64,000 nt of DNA from a virus. The notes beneath the pieces were generated by a model, which was given only the letters and a program-made list of their open reading frames with translations, searched no databases and was not told the DNA's origin. Position numbers and translations under genes: made by a program. Positions 1 to 6,703 of the stretch are shown here, one piece after another. The number at the start of each line of letters is the position of its first letter. The first letter of the stretch is position 1. The stretch is from positions 56,258 through 120,257 of IMG/VR virus record IMGVR_UViG_3300021440_000015; one strand, 5' to 3'.

Positions 1-2
1 TG

Positions 3-269
3 GATAAAGATTTAAAACTCCGACGTGCCATGAACATCACTTCTGAGCTTTGCCAGATACAAGAATACTTTAAAGCTCAATCTGAATACTTCTGCACACC
101 AGCAGAACTCTATAAAGATTTGAAAGAGCTGGGTTATGATTGGGATATGATCCTGTCACAAACCCGTGGTTGGTGGACCGTGAATAACGAAACCCACCCA
201 CTGAAGTTTTTGAGTACCATGGATTTGCTCAGAATGCGCAAGGGTGAATATAAACCCTATTGGCTGTAA
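3..269 (+). CDS. hypothetical protein, possibly 5'-truncated
   Basis: Small soluble protein of unknown function. An ATG at 30 gives 79 residues, but the frame stays open to the left edge (Asp-Lys-Asp-Leu-Lys precedes), so the gene may begin outside the window. The sequence is rich in Trp and Tyr, with two adjacent Trp in the middle and Tyr-Trp-Leu at the C-terminus. It is followed directly by a hairpin at 281-309. I recognise no family. Confidence 0.6.
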   Translation, partial: DKDLKLRRAMNITSELCQIQEYFKAQSEYFCTPAELYKDLKELGYDWDMILSQTRGWWTVNNETHPLKFLSTMDLLRMRKGEYKPYWL

Positions 270-280
270 CTTAACAAAAA

Positions 281-309
281 ACATGAATGACCTTGATGGT
301 CATTCATGT
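281..309. terminator. perfect 12-bp hairpin
   Basis: ACATGAATGACC, loop TTGAT, then the exact reverse complement. There is no strong U-tract, so it may act in mRNA processing as much as in termination. It includes an ATG at 306 in frame with the next gene, which argues against using that ATG as a start. Confidence 0.6.
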
Positions 310-335
310 CTCATTTACTGAAAAGAACAAACATC

Positions 336-665
336 ATGAGTCAAGATTATTTTAAACCAAGAGAAGAAAACGAAATAGACCTAGTGGCAGAAGTTCGACA
401 AATATTGCTAACGAACGGTTTAGGACAATCTATAGATGCCTATGACAACAATCGATTTATCACAGAAGCTGCAGACAAATGCTCATCTGTTCAGCGCTTT
501 CAGTTAAATCGTTATTTCAGCATGCAGTTGATTATGGCAACAGCTGATTCCACTGAAGAAAGATTCTGTCTTATTCCTAACGGAGATGTATCAGATTGGC
601 TGTCTTTATTTAAAGCTAAGATATTGCCGTTTCTGATACAACATAACCTTCCAAGATCTGTATAA
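336..665 (+). CDS. hypothetical protein (109 aa)
   Basis: Unknown function. I place the start at ATG 336 (MSQDYFKP) because the earlier in-frame ATG at 306 is buried in the preceding hairpin. The protein is acidic near its N-terminus (EENEIDLVAEVRQ) and then mixed alpha/beta, with no signal peptide or membrane segment. It lies 9 bp upstream of the RNAP beta C-terminal fragment and is probably co-transcribed with it. Confidence 0.7.
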   Translation: MSQDYFKPREENEIDLVAEVRQILLTNGLGQSIDAYDNNRFITEAADKCSSVQRFQLNRYFSMQLIMATADSTEERFCLIPNGDVSDWLSLFKAKILPFLIQHNLPRSV

Positions 666-674
666 GGCATAGAA

Positions 675-1340
675 ATGGCTAATAGAAAAGAAGCAGAATC
701 GGTTATTATAACCTACATGGAAAAAATAGCTCCTGGTTCAGGTAATAGCCAAATCTATAAAAATATATTTGCAGCTATGACAGATGTGGACTTTGATAAA
801 TTTATCAAAGATCTAGAATCTGGTAAAAATTTCTTAGTCATTCAATTGCCTAACTTTCGTGAAACCGGAGTTACTATAGAGAATAACTTAGAAATAGCTG
901 ACGAACTGGAACATAATTTCTTTCAAAGAGTCTGGATACTCGGAAAGAAAGACACACCAGATCACATGTCACCAATAGAATCTTTGATATTAGACCTGCC
1001 TGTGAGAAGAGCATCTCAACTCCTTATTAAAAAGATATCTGTTCCTGATGATAGTAAAGTCGTAGACGCCATTACAGGACAACCAACTGGTGAGTCTAAA
1101 GGTGCTAAGTTATCTTATCCTGAATTACAGATATGCGCTGCTATGGGGTTAGATAACTCAATGGTGGAGTTGATGAAGTATAGAGGTGGTGATAATAAAG
1201 GTCTAGTGGCCTTTAACGCTATGCTGAGTAAATACGGTCGTGTTAATTTAAAAAGCGTTGAGCCGTATTCCTCAGGCGTAGAGTCTACAAAGACCTTAAA
1301 AACTTTCTTAACATCCATGATGCTAAAGAGTACGTTGTGA
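675..1340 (+). CDS. virion RNA polymerase beta subunit, C-terminal fragment
   Basis: I read this 221-aa protein as the detached C-terminus of the phage multisubunit RNAP beta subunit. Residues 140-190 (GAKLSYPELQICAAMGL followed by a MLSKYG segment) align by eye with the conserved bacterial beta C-terminal block GGQRFGEMEVWALEAYGA. The final 20 residues (GVESTKTLKTFLTSMMLKS) match the PESFNVLLKEIRSLGI segment. In phiKZ-like phages beta is known to be encoded as separate N- and C-parts. The main beta gene at 17783-23460 stops exactly before this block, which supports the assignment. It overlaps the next gene by 3-4 bases (TGTGA), suggesting translational coupling. The alternative is an unrelated virion protein. 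A structure-based comparison would settle it. Confidence 0.7.
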   Translation: MANRKEAESVIITYMEKIAPGSGNSQIYKNIFAAMTDVDFDKFIKDLESGKNFLVIQLPNFRETGVTIENNLEIADELEHNFFQRVWILGKKDTPDHMSPIESLILDLPVRRASQLLIKKISVPDDSKVVDAITGQPTGESKGAKLSYPELQICAAMGLDNSMVELMKYRGGDNKGLVAFNAMLSKYGRVNLKSVEPYSSGVESTKTLKTFLTSMMLKSTL

Positions 1341-2023
1341 CTGAAAAAATAGCAAGACAAACAATCTTTACTGATTTAGATAGTTTACTAGATACCAGAG
1401 CTGGTTGTATATCTACATTTGGTAAAGATAGTCTAGAAACAAATATAACACCTAGCTATTTTGACAGGTTGAGCGATAAGTTTCAAATAGAAGGTTATGG
1501 CGATAGATACAAGGCAAGAGATAAGTCCGTACTTAGTAACTCTTCACTGACACCTATCATAACTCTCATAATGGAATTCGTAGCCTCAACCTTACAAAAT
1601 AATTTAAATTCACCACATGTTTTTAAACCAACAGTCATCATAAATACATATCCTTATGTTTTAAACGATGAAGAATCTAATTTAGTTATAAGAATCATCG
1701 TAAATAAGACAAAAGAACATGCTGATGTACAGTTAGTGTTTATGGATTATGATGAGCTAACGCCTGCATACGTGAGAAACAATGTGTCTCTTATGGTCAT
1801 GTATGATGGTGTTAATTGGTTGGACACGCAGGCCGATGCTGGCAGATTTAATAAAAAAGCCTGTCCAGAAGTAGGTTTGATTGTACCGGCTATAGGCACA
1901 GGACCGGATCCTAAAATGGATAAAAATCCTTTTGAGATCATGGAAACTATAACAGCACCTATAATAGGGTTAAAGTTTTTACCTGTTGAGTCTTTCTCTC
2001 TTTTACTGAATCCGTTTAAATAA
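1337..2023 (+). CDS. conserved hypothetical phage protein (228 aa)
   Basis: Unknown function. It starts with GTG overlapping the stop of the RNAP fragment, so the two are likely translated together. The N-terminal 80 residues are polar, followed by a beta-rich region (VFKPTVIINTYPYVL and LVIRIIVNKTKEHADVQLVFMDYDEL). There is no transmembrane segment or signal peptide. The co-operonic position with an RNAP subunit makes a virion or transcription role plausible, but this is context only. Confidence 0.75.
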   Translation: MTEKIARQTIFTDLDSLLDTRAGCISTFGKDSLETNITPSYFDRLSDKFQIEGYGDRYKARDKSVLSNSSLTPIITLIMEFVASTLQNNLNSPHVFKPTVIINTYPYVLNDEESNLVIRIIVNKTKEHADVQLVFMDYDELTPAYVRNNVSLMVMYDGVNWLDTQADAGRFNKKACPEVGLIVPAIGTGPDPKMDKNPFEIMETITAPIIGLKFLPVESFSLLLNPFK

Positions 2024-2029
2024 ACAATC

Positions 2030-2057
2030 CCATACTGCTCTTCAAAGAGCAGTATGG
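2030..2057. terminator. bidirectional terminator hairpin between convergent genes
   Basis: CCATACTGCTCTT, loop CAA, then its exact complement. It lies between the plus-strand gene ending at 2023 and the minus-strand gene ending at 2066, where a shared terminator is expected. Confidence 0.75.
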
Positions 2058-2065
2058 AGTTGATT

Positions 2066-2458
2066 TTAATTTGGCTTTGTGAAAGTTTCGTAATCTAAGT
2101 TACTAGAATCCTGATCGGTTTCACCCAATACTTTATCAGTAACCTGATGTTTCTGATCAATGACGGGCGCCTCTCTTTGACTATCTGGTAGTCTAGCTGT
2201 GGTTCTGATGAGAATTTCTGAAAGACTTTTAGCAACAGCCTCTTGAGTCTTTTGACCATTGTCATCTGTTTTGATCTTAGCTTTACCTAAGATAGTAGCA
2301 TCCATGGTTTCCATGATCTTTAAAAGAAAATACCTGTCTTTAGGATTTTCAGGCATGGCTCCTTTCTTAGTAAGTTCTCTGATCATGTCTTCTCTTAGAG
2401 AAAGACCTAATTCTAACCTACGCTTATCATCAGGATCTAATACATCTTCAGATGCCAT
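2066..2458 (-). CDS. hypothetical protein (130 aa)
   Basis: Small, charged, mostly helical protein of unknown function; the N-terminus is acidic (MASEDVLDPDDKRR). A strong Shine-Dalgarno (AAAGGGG, minus strand) precedes the ATG. It is the only minus-strand gene among the first few kilobases and is transcribed convergently with 1337-2023. The size and helix-rich character resemble small scaffold or adaptor proteins, but no motif supports a specific call. Confidence 0.7.
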   Translation of the reverse strand: MASEDVLDPDDKRRLELGLSLREDMIRELTKKGAMPENPKDRYFLLKIMETMDATILGKAKIKTDDNGQKTQEAVAKSLSEILIRTTARLPDSQREAPVIDQKHQVTDKVLGETDQDSSNLDYETFTKPN

Positions 2459-2491
2459 GTATGGCCCCTTTCTTTAATTAGTAAAGTAACA

Positions 2492-2507
2492 TATATTTTA
2501 GTTGAGT
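2492..2507 (+). promoter_or_regulatory. early-type phage promoter (variant)
   Basis: TATATTTTAGTTGAGT fits the recurring core TAWAYTYYAYTTGAGC. The start codon of the next gene follows about 30 bases downstream, with GAGG as ribosome binding site. Confidence 0.6.
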
Positions 2508-2536
2508 CGACCCACACTAACCATTCTGAGGATTCA

Positions 2537-3034
2537 ATGTTTCAAAAAATCAAATCATGGTTTCAAAAACCAAGAGAACCGACACAACAAGAAAAAACAA
2601 CTAAACTTATTCGTAAACTAAAAAACTTGGATTACGGATTTGTTTATTCATCAGATTTAGCTTTGGTTAGACTTAATCTAGTCAAGAAAAATATTTCTGA
2701 CTATATCAGTTATCTCAGAAAGATCAACAGGATGCTTTCAGGTAATGATGAAATCTATCCAAATTCTATTTCGAGTATTCGATATCAGATACAATTACCA
2801 GATTGGTTTATTGTAAAAGGTGGTTTTATTAACCCAAATGAACAAATGGTTTTATTCTTAGAGGAAATAGAATCGTTCATGGATATTTATAACAAGCTTG
2901 ATAATAATCATGCTCGTACCTATAATCAAGATCATAATCTGAAAATCGTGGGTAATATCTGCGGTGATCTTCTACTATTTATGAAAGATATTGAAAATGT
3001 CTGGAATCAATCCCTTCAGTCTGGATCTCAATAG
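2537..3034 (+). CDS. hypothetical protein (165 aa)
   Basis: Unknown. It has a basic, Trp/Phe-rich N-terminus (MFQKIKSWFQKPRE) and then a mostly helical body. A GAGG ribosome binding site sits 6 bases before the ATG, and a promoter-like motif lies just upstream. Its 3' end overlaps the next gene by about 38 bases in another frame. Not recognised as belonging to a known family. Confidence 0.75.
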   Translation: MFQKIKSWFQKPREPTQQEKTTKLIRKLKNLDYGFVYSSDLALVRLNLVKKNISDYISYLRKINRMLSGNDEIYPNSISSIRYQIQLPDWFIVKGGFINPNEQMVLFLEEIESFMDIYNKLDNNHARTYNQDHNLKIVGNICGDLLLFMKDIENVWNQSLQSGSQ

Positions 3035-3734
3035 ACAAATTAAAACAGGTAGTGTTAACAATATGCTGACACGTCTCTTTATCGAGATGTTGAAAAACAT
3101 GGGTGTTGACAGTATCATGTACGAGAACAGAATAGACCAGTATATAACGAATGCAGGTCTTCCCAAAAACATGAAGGAACTCAGTTCTGTTCGTGGTAAT
3201 ATCAAAAAAGAACTTGCCAAGTCATCTATGTCTTGGAAAGTGTTTTTGAAATCTATGGTTTTTCTGGGTGTCAAACAGTTTAATCTGTCTGTTACTTATA
3301 AGGACATAAATGATGTAATTAAAAATATCGAACAGCAACATACTTTTGATTACAAAACCATTAACATGAAGTTGTTTGGCGGTACTGATAAAGAAAAAGA
3401 CGATGTTGGAGAAACAAACGTTCTACATAGCCTTTATCAAAAAATCCATCAGGACTTTGTTAATTCAGGTGTGACCGAACAGTCTATGGTCGTCAATTAT
3501 GCTAAGAAAACTATGCTTAATAAAGACGAACGTGACCTGTCGGCTATAAAAGGCAGCATCAAGAAAGAAATTTCTCGTGGTAATATGACTTGGAGAGTCT
3601 TTATCAAAGGACTTTGTTTCTTGGGGATAGAACATTACGTCATTGCTTTAGAAGTGATCAGGTTTGATAAAAGGGTGTTCCGAGTAGGTTTCCCTGTATC
3701 AATGACTGCCGCTGATATTGAAAATGACTACTGA
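2997..3734 (+). CDS. protein with internally duplicated domain (245 aa)
   Basis: Unknown function. I chose ATG 2997 (MSGINPFSLDL) over the TTG two codons earlier. The protein contains two copies of a domain of roughly 70 residues. The first has SVRGNIKKELAKSSMSWKVF then LKSMVFLGV. The second has AIKGSIKKEISRGNMTWRVF then IKGLCFLGI. The shared pattern is x(2)-G-x-IKKE-x(5)-M-[ST]-W-[KR]-VF-[LI]-K-x(3)-FLG[VI], so this is an ancient tandem duplication in one chain. It is followed after 9 bp by 3744-4286. Confidence 0.75.
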   Translation: MSGINPFSLDLNRQIKTGSVNNMLTRLFIEMLKNMGVDSIMYENRIDQYITNAGLPKNMKELSSVRGNIKKELAKSSMSWKVFLKSMVFLGVKQFNLSVTYKDINDVIKNIEQQHTFDYKTINMKLFGGTDKEKDDVGETNVLHSLYQKIHQDFVNSGVTEQSMVVNYAKKTMLNKDERDLSAIKGSIKKEISRGNMTWRVFIKGLCFLGIEHYVIALEVIRFDKRVFRVGFPVSMTAADIENDY

Positions 3735-3743
3735 TGAAAATAT

Positions 3744-4286
3744 ATGTACAAATCAAACATAGTATCGGTACTCAACGCTGTTGACAGCAGTTGTGTCAAG
3801 CAACTCATTCTGTCAAAAACTGATAAAGATGCTGGGAATGTGTTAAATGAATTCTTTGAAATGGCTTTGGGATTCCAACCTTTTTATGCTTTCATGCCCA
3901 CGCGACTAGCTCATTTCGTAGACAGGATTCATTCTGACTCTGCATTGCGTGATTTTGTTTACAACACAGCTGAAAGTATGGTCTTCAAACTGAGATGTTT
4001 AAAAACATCTGAAGGTGTTGATGAGTACGCAGAGCTTGTTAAAATAATAGCATCCATACCTTCAGTGGCAAGAGATCACAACAATCATCTTTCACCAGAA
4101 GCTTTTCTTTCGACCGTGGATATCGCCAGTAGATATCGAGACATCACAGGCAGCAGCACATCCTCTTCTGTAAAGCTGCAAGCGTTTCTTTACGCCAATC
4201 CCATTATTGTGATGTTCTATGTGTTATCTCAACATGTAAATGAACTTCAGACATTTAACGAAATCTACATCAAGGATAGAAAATAA
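3744..4286 (+). CDS. hypothetical protein (180 aa)
   Basis: Predicted all-helical soluble protein of unknown function. Visible features are a serine-rich stretch near residue 135 (GSSTSSSVKL) and a hydrophobic segment (FLYANPIIVMFYVLSQH) that is too polar at its edges for a confident membrane helix. It sits between two genes with gaps under 10 bp, so it belongs to an operon with 2997-3734 and 4289-5155. Confidence 0.75.
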   Translation: MYKSNIVSVLNAVDSSCVKQLILSKTDKDAGNVLNEFFEMALGFQPFYAFMPTRLAHFVDRIHSDSALRDFVYNTAESMVFKLRCLKTSEGVDEYAELVKIIASIPSVARDHNNHLSPEAFLSTVDIASRYRDITGSSTSSSVKLQAFLYANPIIVMFYVLSQHVNELQTFNEIYIKDRK

Positions 4287-4288
4287 TC

Positions 4289-5155
4289 ATGGCACAAAAA
4301 TCTCTCTATGACGAACTTGTTCGTATTAAAAAAGCTCGGCTGAAGAACTCCGAATACGACAACAACAAACAATCAAGGTCTGGTTTTAGAGACAATCGTC
4401 GCTTTAATAATGAACCAGAATACATGAAACCTTTCAAAGATGTTATGTCTTTGCTCGGTGATGGTGTGGATCACATCAATGTCTGGACAGGCGCTGAAAC
4501 AGATTTGGGCATGGTCTTGGATCACGCAGGTCCTTTGCCGCTTAATCATCACGTCTTTGGTTTCTTTGACAACATGACCAGCTTTTGGTTTTACCTACAG
4601 AGTGTGGAGCGTGATGACAGAATCCGCAGAATGACACCACAGGCTGCTTTTAAGTTCAGTAAAAAACTAACGTTTCAAAAGGTTCTGAATTTCAAAGCTA
4701 TCATAGCTGATTCTAATTGGCAGCGGATTAAATCTAAACCAATATTGATGAATCTGCTTAAGAAATCGACGTTGCCATTTGACGCATATATGGTCAACCC
4801 AGAAACTGGTTTTAGAACAAGACCTGCATTCTTCGGTTGGTTGGTTTGGTCTTTTGAAGAGATTCGACGAGCCGTTAAAGAAGACCGCGAACCAAACTTC
4901 AACGAAATCATGGATCGTAAAGATTCTGATATTTATGATTTTGCTGTAAGACATCTTCAACATCCTAATAACAGCAGTGGTGAAAACCGTAAAAACACGG
5001 TGAGTGAAAATCTACTGAAGGATGAACATAGCAATTTGTATGAAAAGACTGAAGTCCCACAAAGTTACTCAGACGCAATTGAAGTAATTCCTGATTCAAT
5101 TCCCGAAGTAGCTTTGGATAATAACCAGGCAACGCCTGTTGTTGTTCACAACTAA
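4289..5155 (+). CDS. conserved hypothetical phage protein (288 aa)
   Basis: Unknown function. The N-terminal 45 residues are basic and disordered (KKARLKNSEYDNNKQSRSG). A conserved-looking, aromatic-rich central domain (residues about 50-200, including HVFGFFDNMTSFWFYLQSVERDD) follows. The last 70 residues are acidic and low-complexity. Basic tail, globular core and acidic tail resemble jumbo-phage virion or nucleic-acid-associated proteins, but I cannot name a family. Last gene of its operon; a classical terminator follows. Confidence 0.75.
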   Translation: MAQKSLYDELVRIKKARLKNSEYDNNKQSRSGFRDNRRFNNEPEYMKPFKDVMSLLGDGVDHINVWTGAETDLGMVLDHAGPLPLNHHVFGFFDNMTSFWFYLQSVERDDRIRRMTPQAAFKFSKKLTFQKVLNFKAIIADSNWQRIKSKPILMNLLKKSTLPFDAYMVNPETGFRTRPAFFGWLVWSFEEIRRAVKEDREPNFNEIMDRKDSDIYDFAVRHLQHPNNSSGENRKNTVSENLLKDEHSNLYEKTEVPQSYSDAIEVIPDSIPEVALDNNQATPVVVHN

Positions 5156-5176
5156 GTCTTAAATCAGGTAAGAACG

Positions 5177-5205
5177 ACAGGACCCTAGGGTCCTGTTTTT
5201 TTTTT
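5177..5205 (+). terminator. intrinsic terminator
   Basis: The palindrome ACAGGACCCTAGGGTCCTGT is followed by about ten T residues. Confidence 0.9.
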
Positions 5206-5245
5206 CTGTTCGCAATCTTATAGTTGTTAAACAAAGGATTGAGAA

Positions 5246-6313
5246 ATGGCAATAGCTTCAAAACGTTTTTCCATTATAGGAGAAGAGACTAATTTAAGCA
5301 TTACAGATATAAACGGTCTAGAAGATACGTTTATACGTAACGACCCTGATGCTGATTACAGTGAAATAAGTGATGAGTTAGAAGAGTTTGTCCAGGATAT
5401 GATGGACGAAGTACCTTTTGACTATGAAGATGCTATCGATGAAGCCACCAGAGCTACTAAAGATCTGATAGCTGATATGAAAGATGTGAATCTCTTAGAT
5501 GTCAAAGAGATGGATAAGAGAGTACAGGATCTGTTTCCAGATAACCCTGTAGCCAGGTCTGTGTTCACACAGATGTCTGACAAATGTAAGAGAGAGCCTC
5601 TTAGCATGCAAGGGTTGGGTAAACCTTATGACCCTAGTGTTTCTTGCAACGGTAGAAAAACCAATACTAAGAATAACAGCTGTAATGCAGGTAAGTATGG
5701 AGATATACTTAACAAGCTAACAGGTGGTGCTTATAATTCTTCTTATGAAGATTTGAACGCCATGTTGAAGAAAGCCATGGCTTTGGCTTCCTTCGGTTAC
5801 AAAATGAACATGTGTGGTGTGTTCAATGCTGTTACCAAAGACATGACCAACAAGCCTATGCTCTCCAGAGCCTCTGCTGGCCTTCTAGGCATGCTTAGCA
5901 AGTCTAGCAATAGCCTAGGTGCCCTAGACGTGATAGCGAGCTCTACAGGCTTATCTCCTTTAAGAGAATTACCTGGTGCTTTATCCATGACTCTATCCTC
6001 TTTCAAAATGCCATCTGGTATGAAGGAGTTTGATATGGCTGAGATGTCCGATCGCATGATGGGTGGAGCTGAGTTGCTAGATGGTGAGTTTGACAGAAGT
6101 GAAGATATGTTATCAATCTCTGAGTTTGGAGAATACAACGAAGATCTTTCAGATGTCATGACTGCCAGAAGAACAGCTATAGCTATCGATGAAGACAGTT
6201 TGGATTTTATACCTGATTCAGATCAAGTCTTTTTAAGTTCTGCTTATGAAGCTGCTGGAACAGATGACTTCTATAGTGATGCGGCTGGATTGGTGAGTGA
6301 GGATCTTTGGTGA
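5246..6313 (+). CDS. probable virion structural protein (355 aa)
   Basis: Unknown function; probably a structural protein from its setting next to tail genes. The start is supported by AAGGATTGAGA before the ATG. The N-terminal 110 residues are very acidic. The middle (about 110-260) is Cys- and Met-containing and small-residue-rich. The last 80 residues are again acidic with repeated Ser/Asp. There are no membrane segments. It has its own terminator downstream and stands alone on the plus strand, facing two minus-strand virion genes. Confidence 0.7.
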   Translation: MAIASKRFSIIGEETNLSITDINGLEDTFIRNDPDADYSEISDELEEFVQDMMDEVPFDYEDAIDEATRATKDLIADMKDVNLLDVKEMDKRVQDLFPDNPVARSVFTQMSDKCKREPLSMQGLGKPYDPSVSCNGRKTNTKNNSCNAGKYGDILNKLTGGAYNSSYEDLNAMLKKAMALASFGYKMNMCGVFNAVTKDMTNKPMLSRASAGLLGMLSKSSNSLGALDVIASSTGLSPLRELPGALSMTLSSFKMPSGMKEFDMAEMSDRMMGGAELLDGEFDRSEDMLSISEFGEYNEDLSDVMTARRTAIAIDEDSLDFIPDSDQVFLSSAYEAAGTDDFYSDAAGLVSEDLW

Positions 6314-6322
6314 AGGCTGAAT

Positions 6323-6362
6323 AAAAGTTTACACAGGGGATTTCCCCTGTGTAAACTTTTTT
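6323..6362 (+). terminator. intrinsic terminator
   Basis: A 17-bp perfect stem (AAAAGTTTACACAGGGG and its complement) with a minimal AT loop, ending in a T-tract. A promoter motif follows within 8 bases. Confidence 0.9.
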
Positions 6363-6369
6363 AGTCATA

Positions 6370-6385
6370 TATATTCTATTTGAGC
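6370..6385 (+). promoter_or_regulatory. early-type phage promoter with structured leader
   Basis: TATATTCTATTTGAGC, the consensus form. The leader between GAGC and the start codon forms a nested hairpin: ACCAAT pairs with ATTGGT around a GTTAC/GTAAC stem. It ends in AAGGAGATACTC before the ATG at 6440. The same module recurs at 26840 and 27947. Confidence 0.75.
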
Positions 6386-6439
6386 TATTACCAATGTTTA
6401 AGTTACACATCTGTAACACTATTGGTCAAGGAGATACTC

Positions 6440-6652
6440 ATGATTCAATTCAACAAAGAAAACATCATTGCTTTTGCAGTGGGCGCCGCAGCAATCACTG
6501 TTGTCGATGCTGCCTGTCGCGCAATCTACCGCGCGCGCAAAAACAAAAAAGCTGCAGAAGCCACAAACAAAGCAGCTGCAAAAGAAGCTGGCGAAACAGC
6601 AACCACTGCTGGCGAAACAGCAGCGGCAGCCGCCGCAGCTGCTGCAACCTAA
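6440..6652 (+). CDS. small alanine-rich membrane-type protein (70 aa)
   Basis: ATG 6440 follows a near-perfect Shine-Dalgarno (AAGGAGATACTC). The N-terminal part contains one hydrophobic segment (IIAFAVGAAAITVVDAAC) followed by positive charges (RAIYRARKNKK), the topology of a single-pass inner-membrane protein with its C-terminus in the cytoplasm. The remaining 35 residues are almost only Ala, Glu, Thr and Lys. It stands in its own promoter-leader-terminator cassette and is probably early. Function unknown; a small host-modifying membrane protein is one possibility. Confidence 0.75.
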   Translation: MIQFNKENIIAFAVGAAAITVVDAACRAIYRARKNKKAAEATNKAAAKEAGETATTAGETAAAAAAAAAT

Positions 6653-6664
6653 GTTGCTGCGGTC

Positions 6665-6700
6665 AAAAAAGACACCCTTTTTAGGGGTGTCTTTTTTTTT
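6665..6700. terminator. bidirectional terminator
   Basis: AAAAAAGACACCC, loop, GGGTGTCTTTTTTTTT. It serves the plus-strand small gene and, in reverse, the minus-strand gene ending at 6704. Confidence 0.9.
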
Positions 6701-6703
6701 GCT

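Noticed and set aside
306-335. ATG at 306 as start of the 336-665 gene
   Set aside because: It is inside the 281-309 hairpin; ATG 336 is more plausible.
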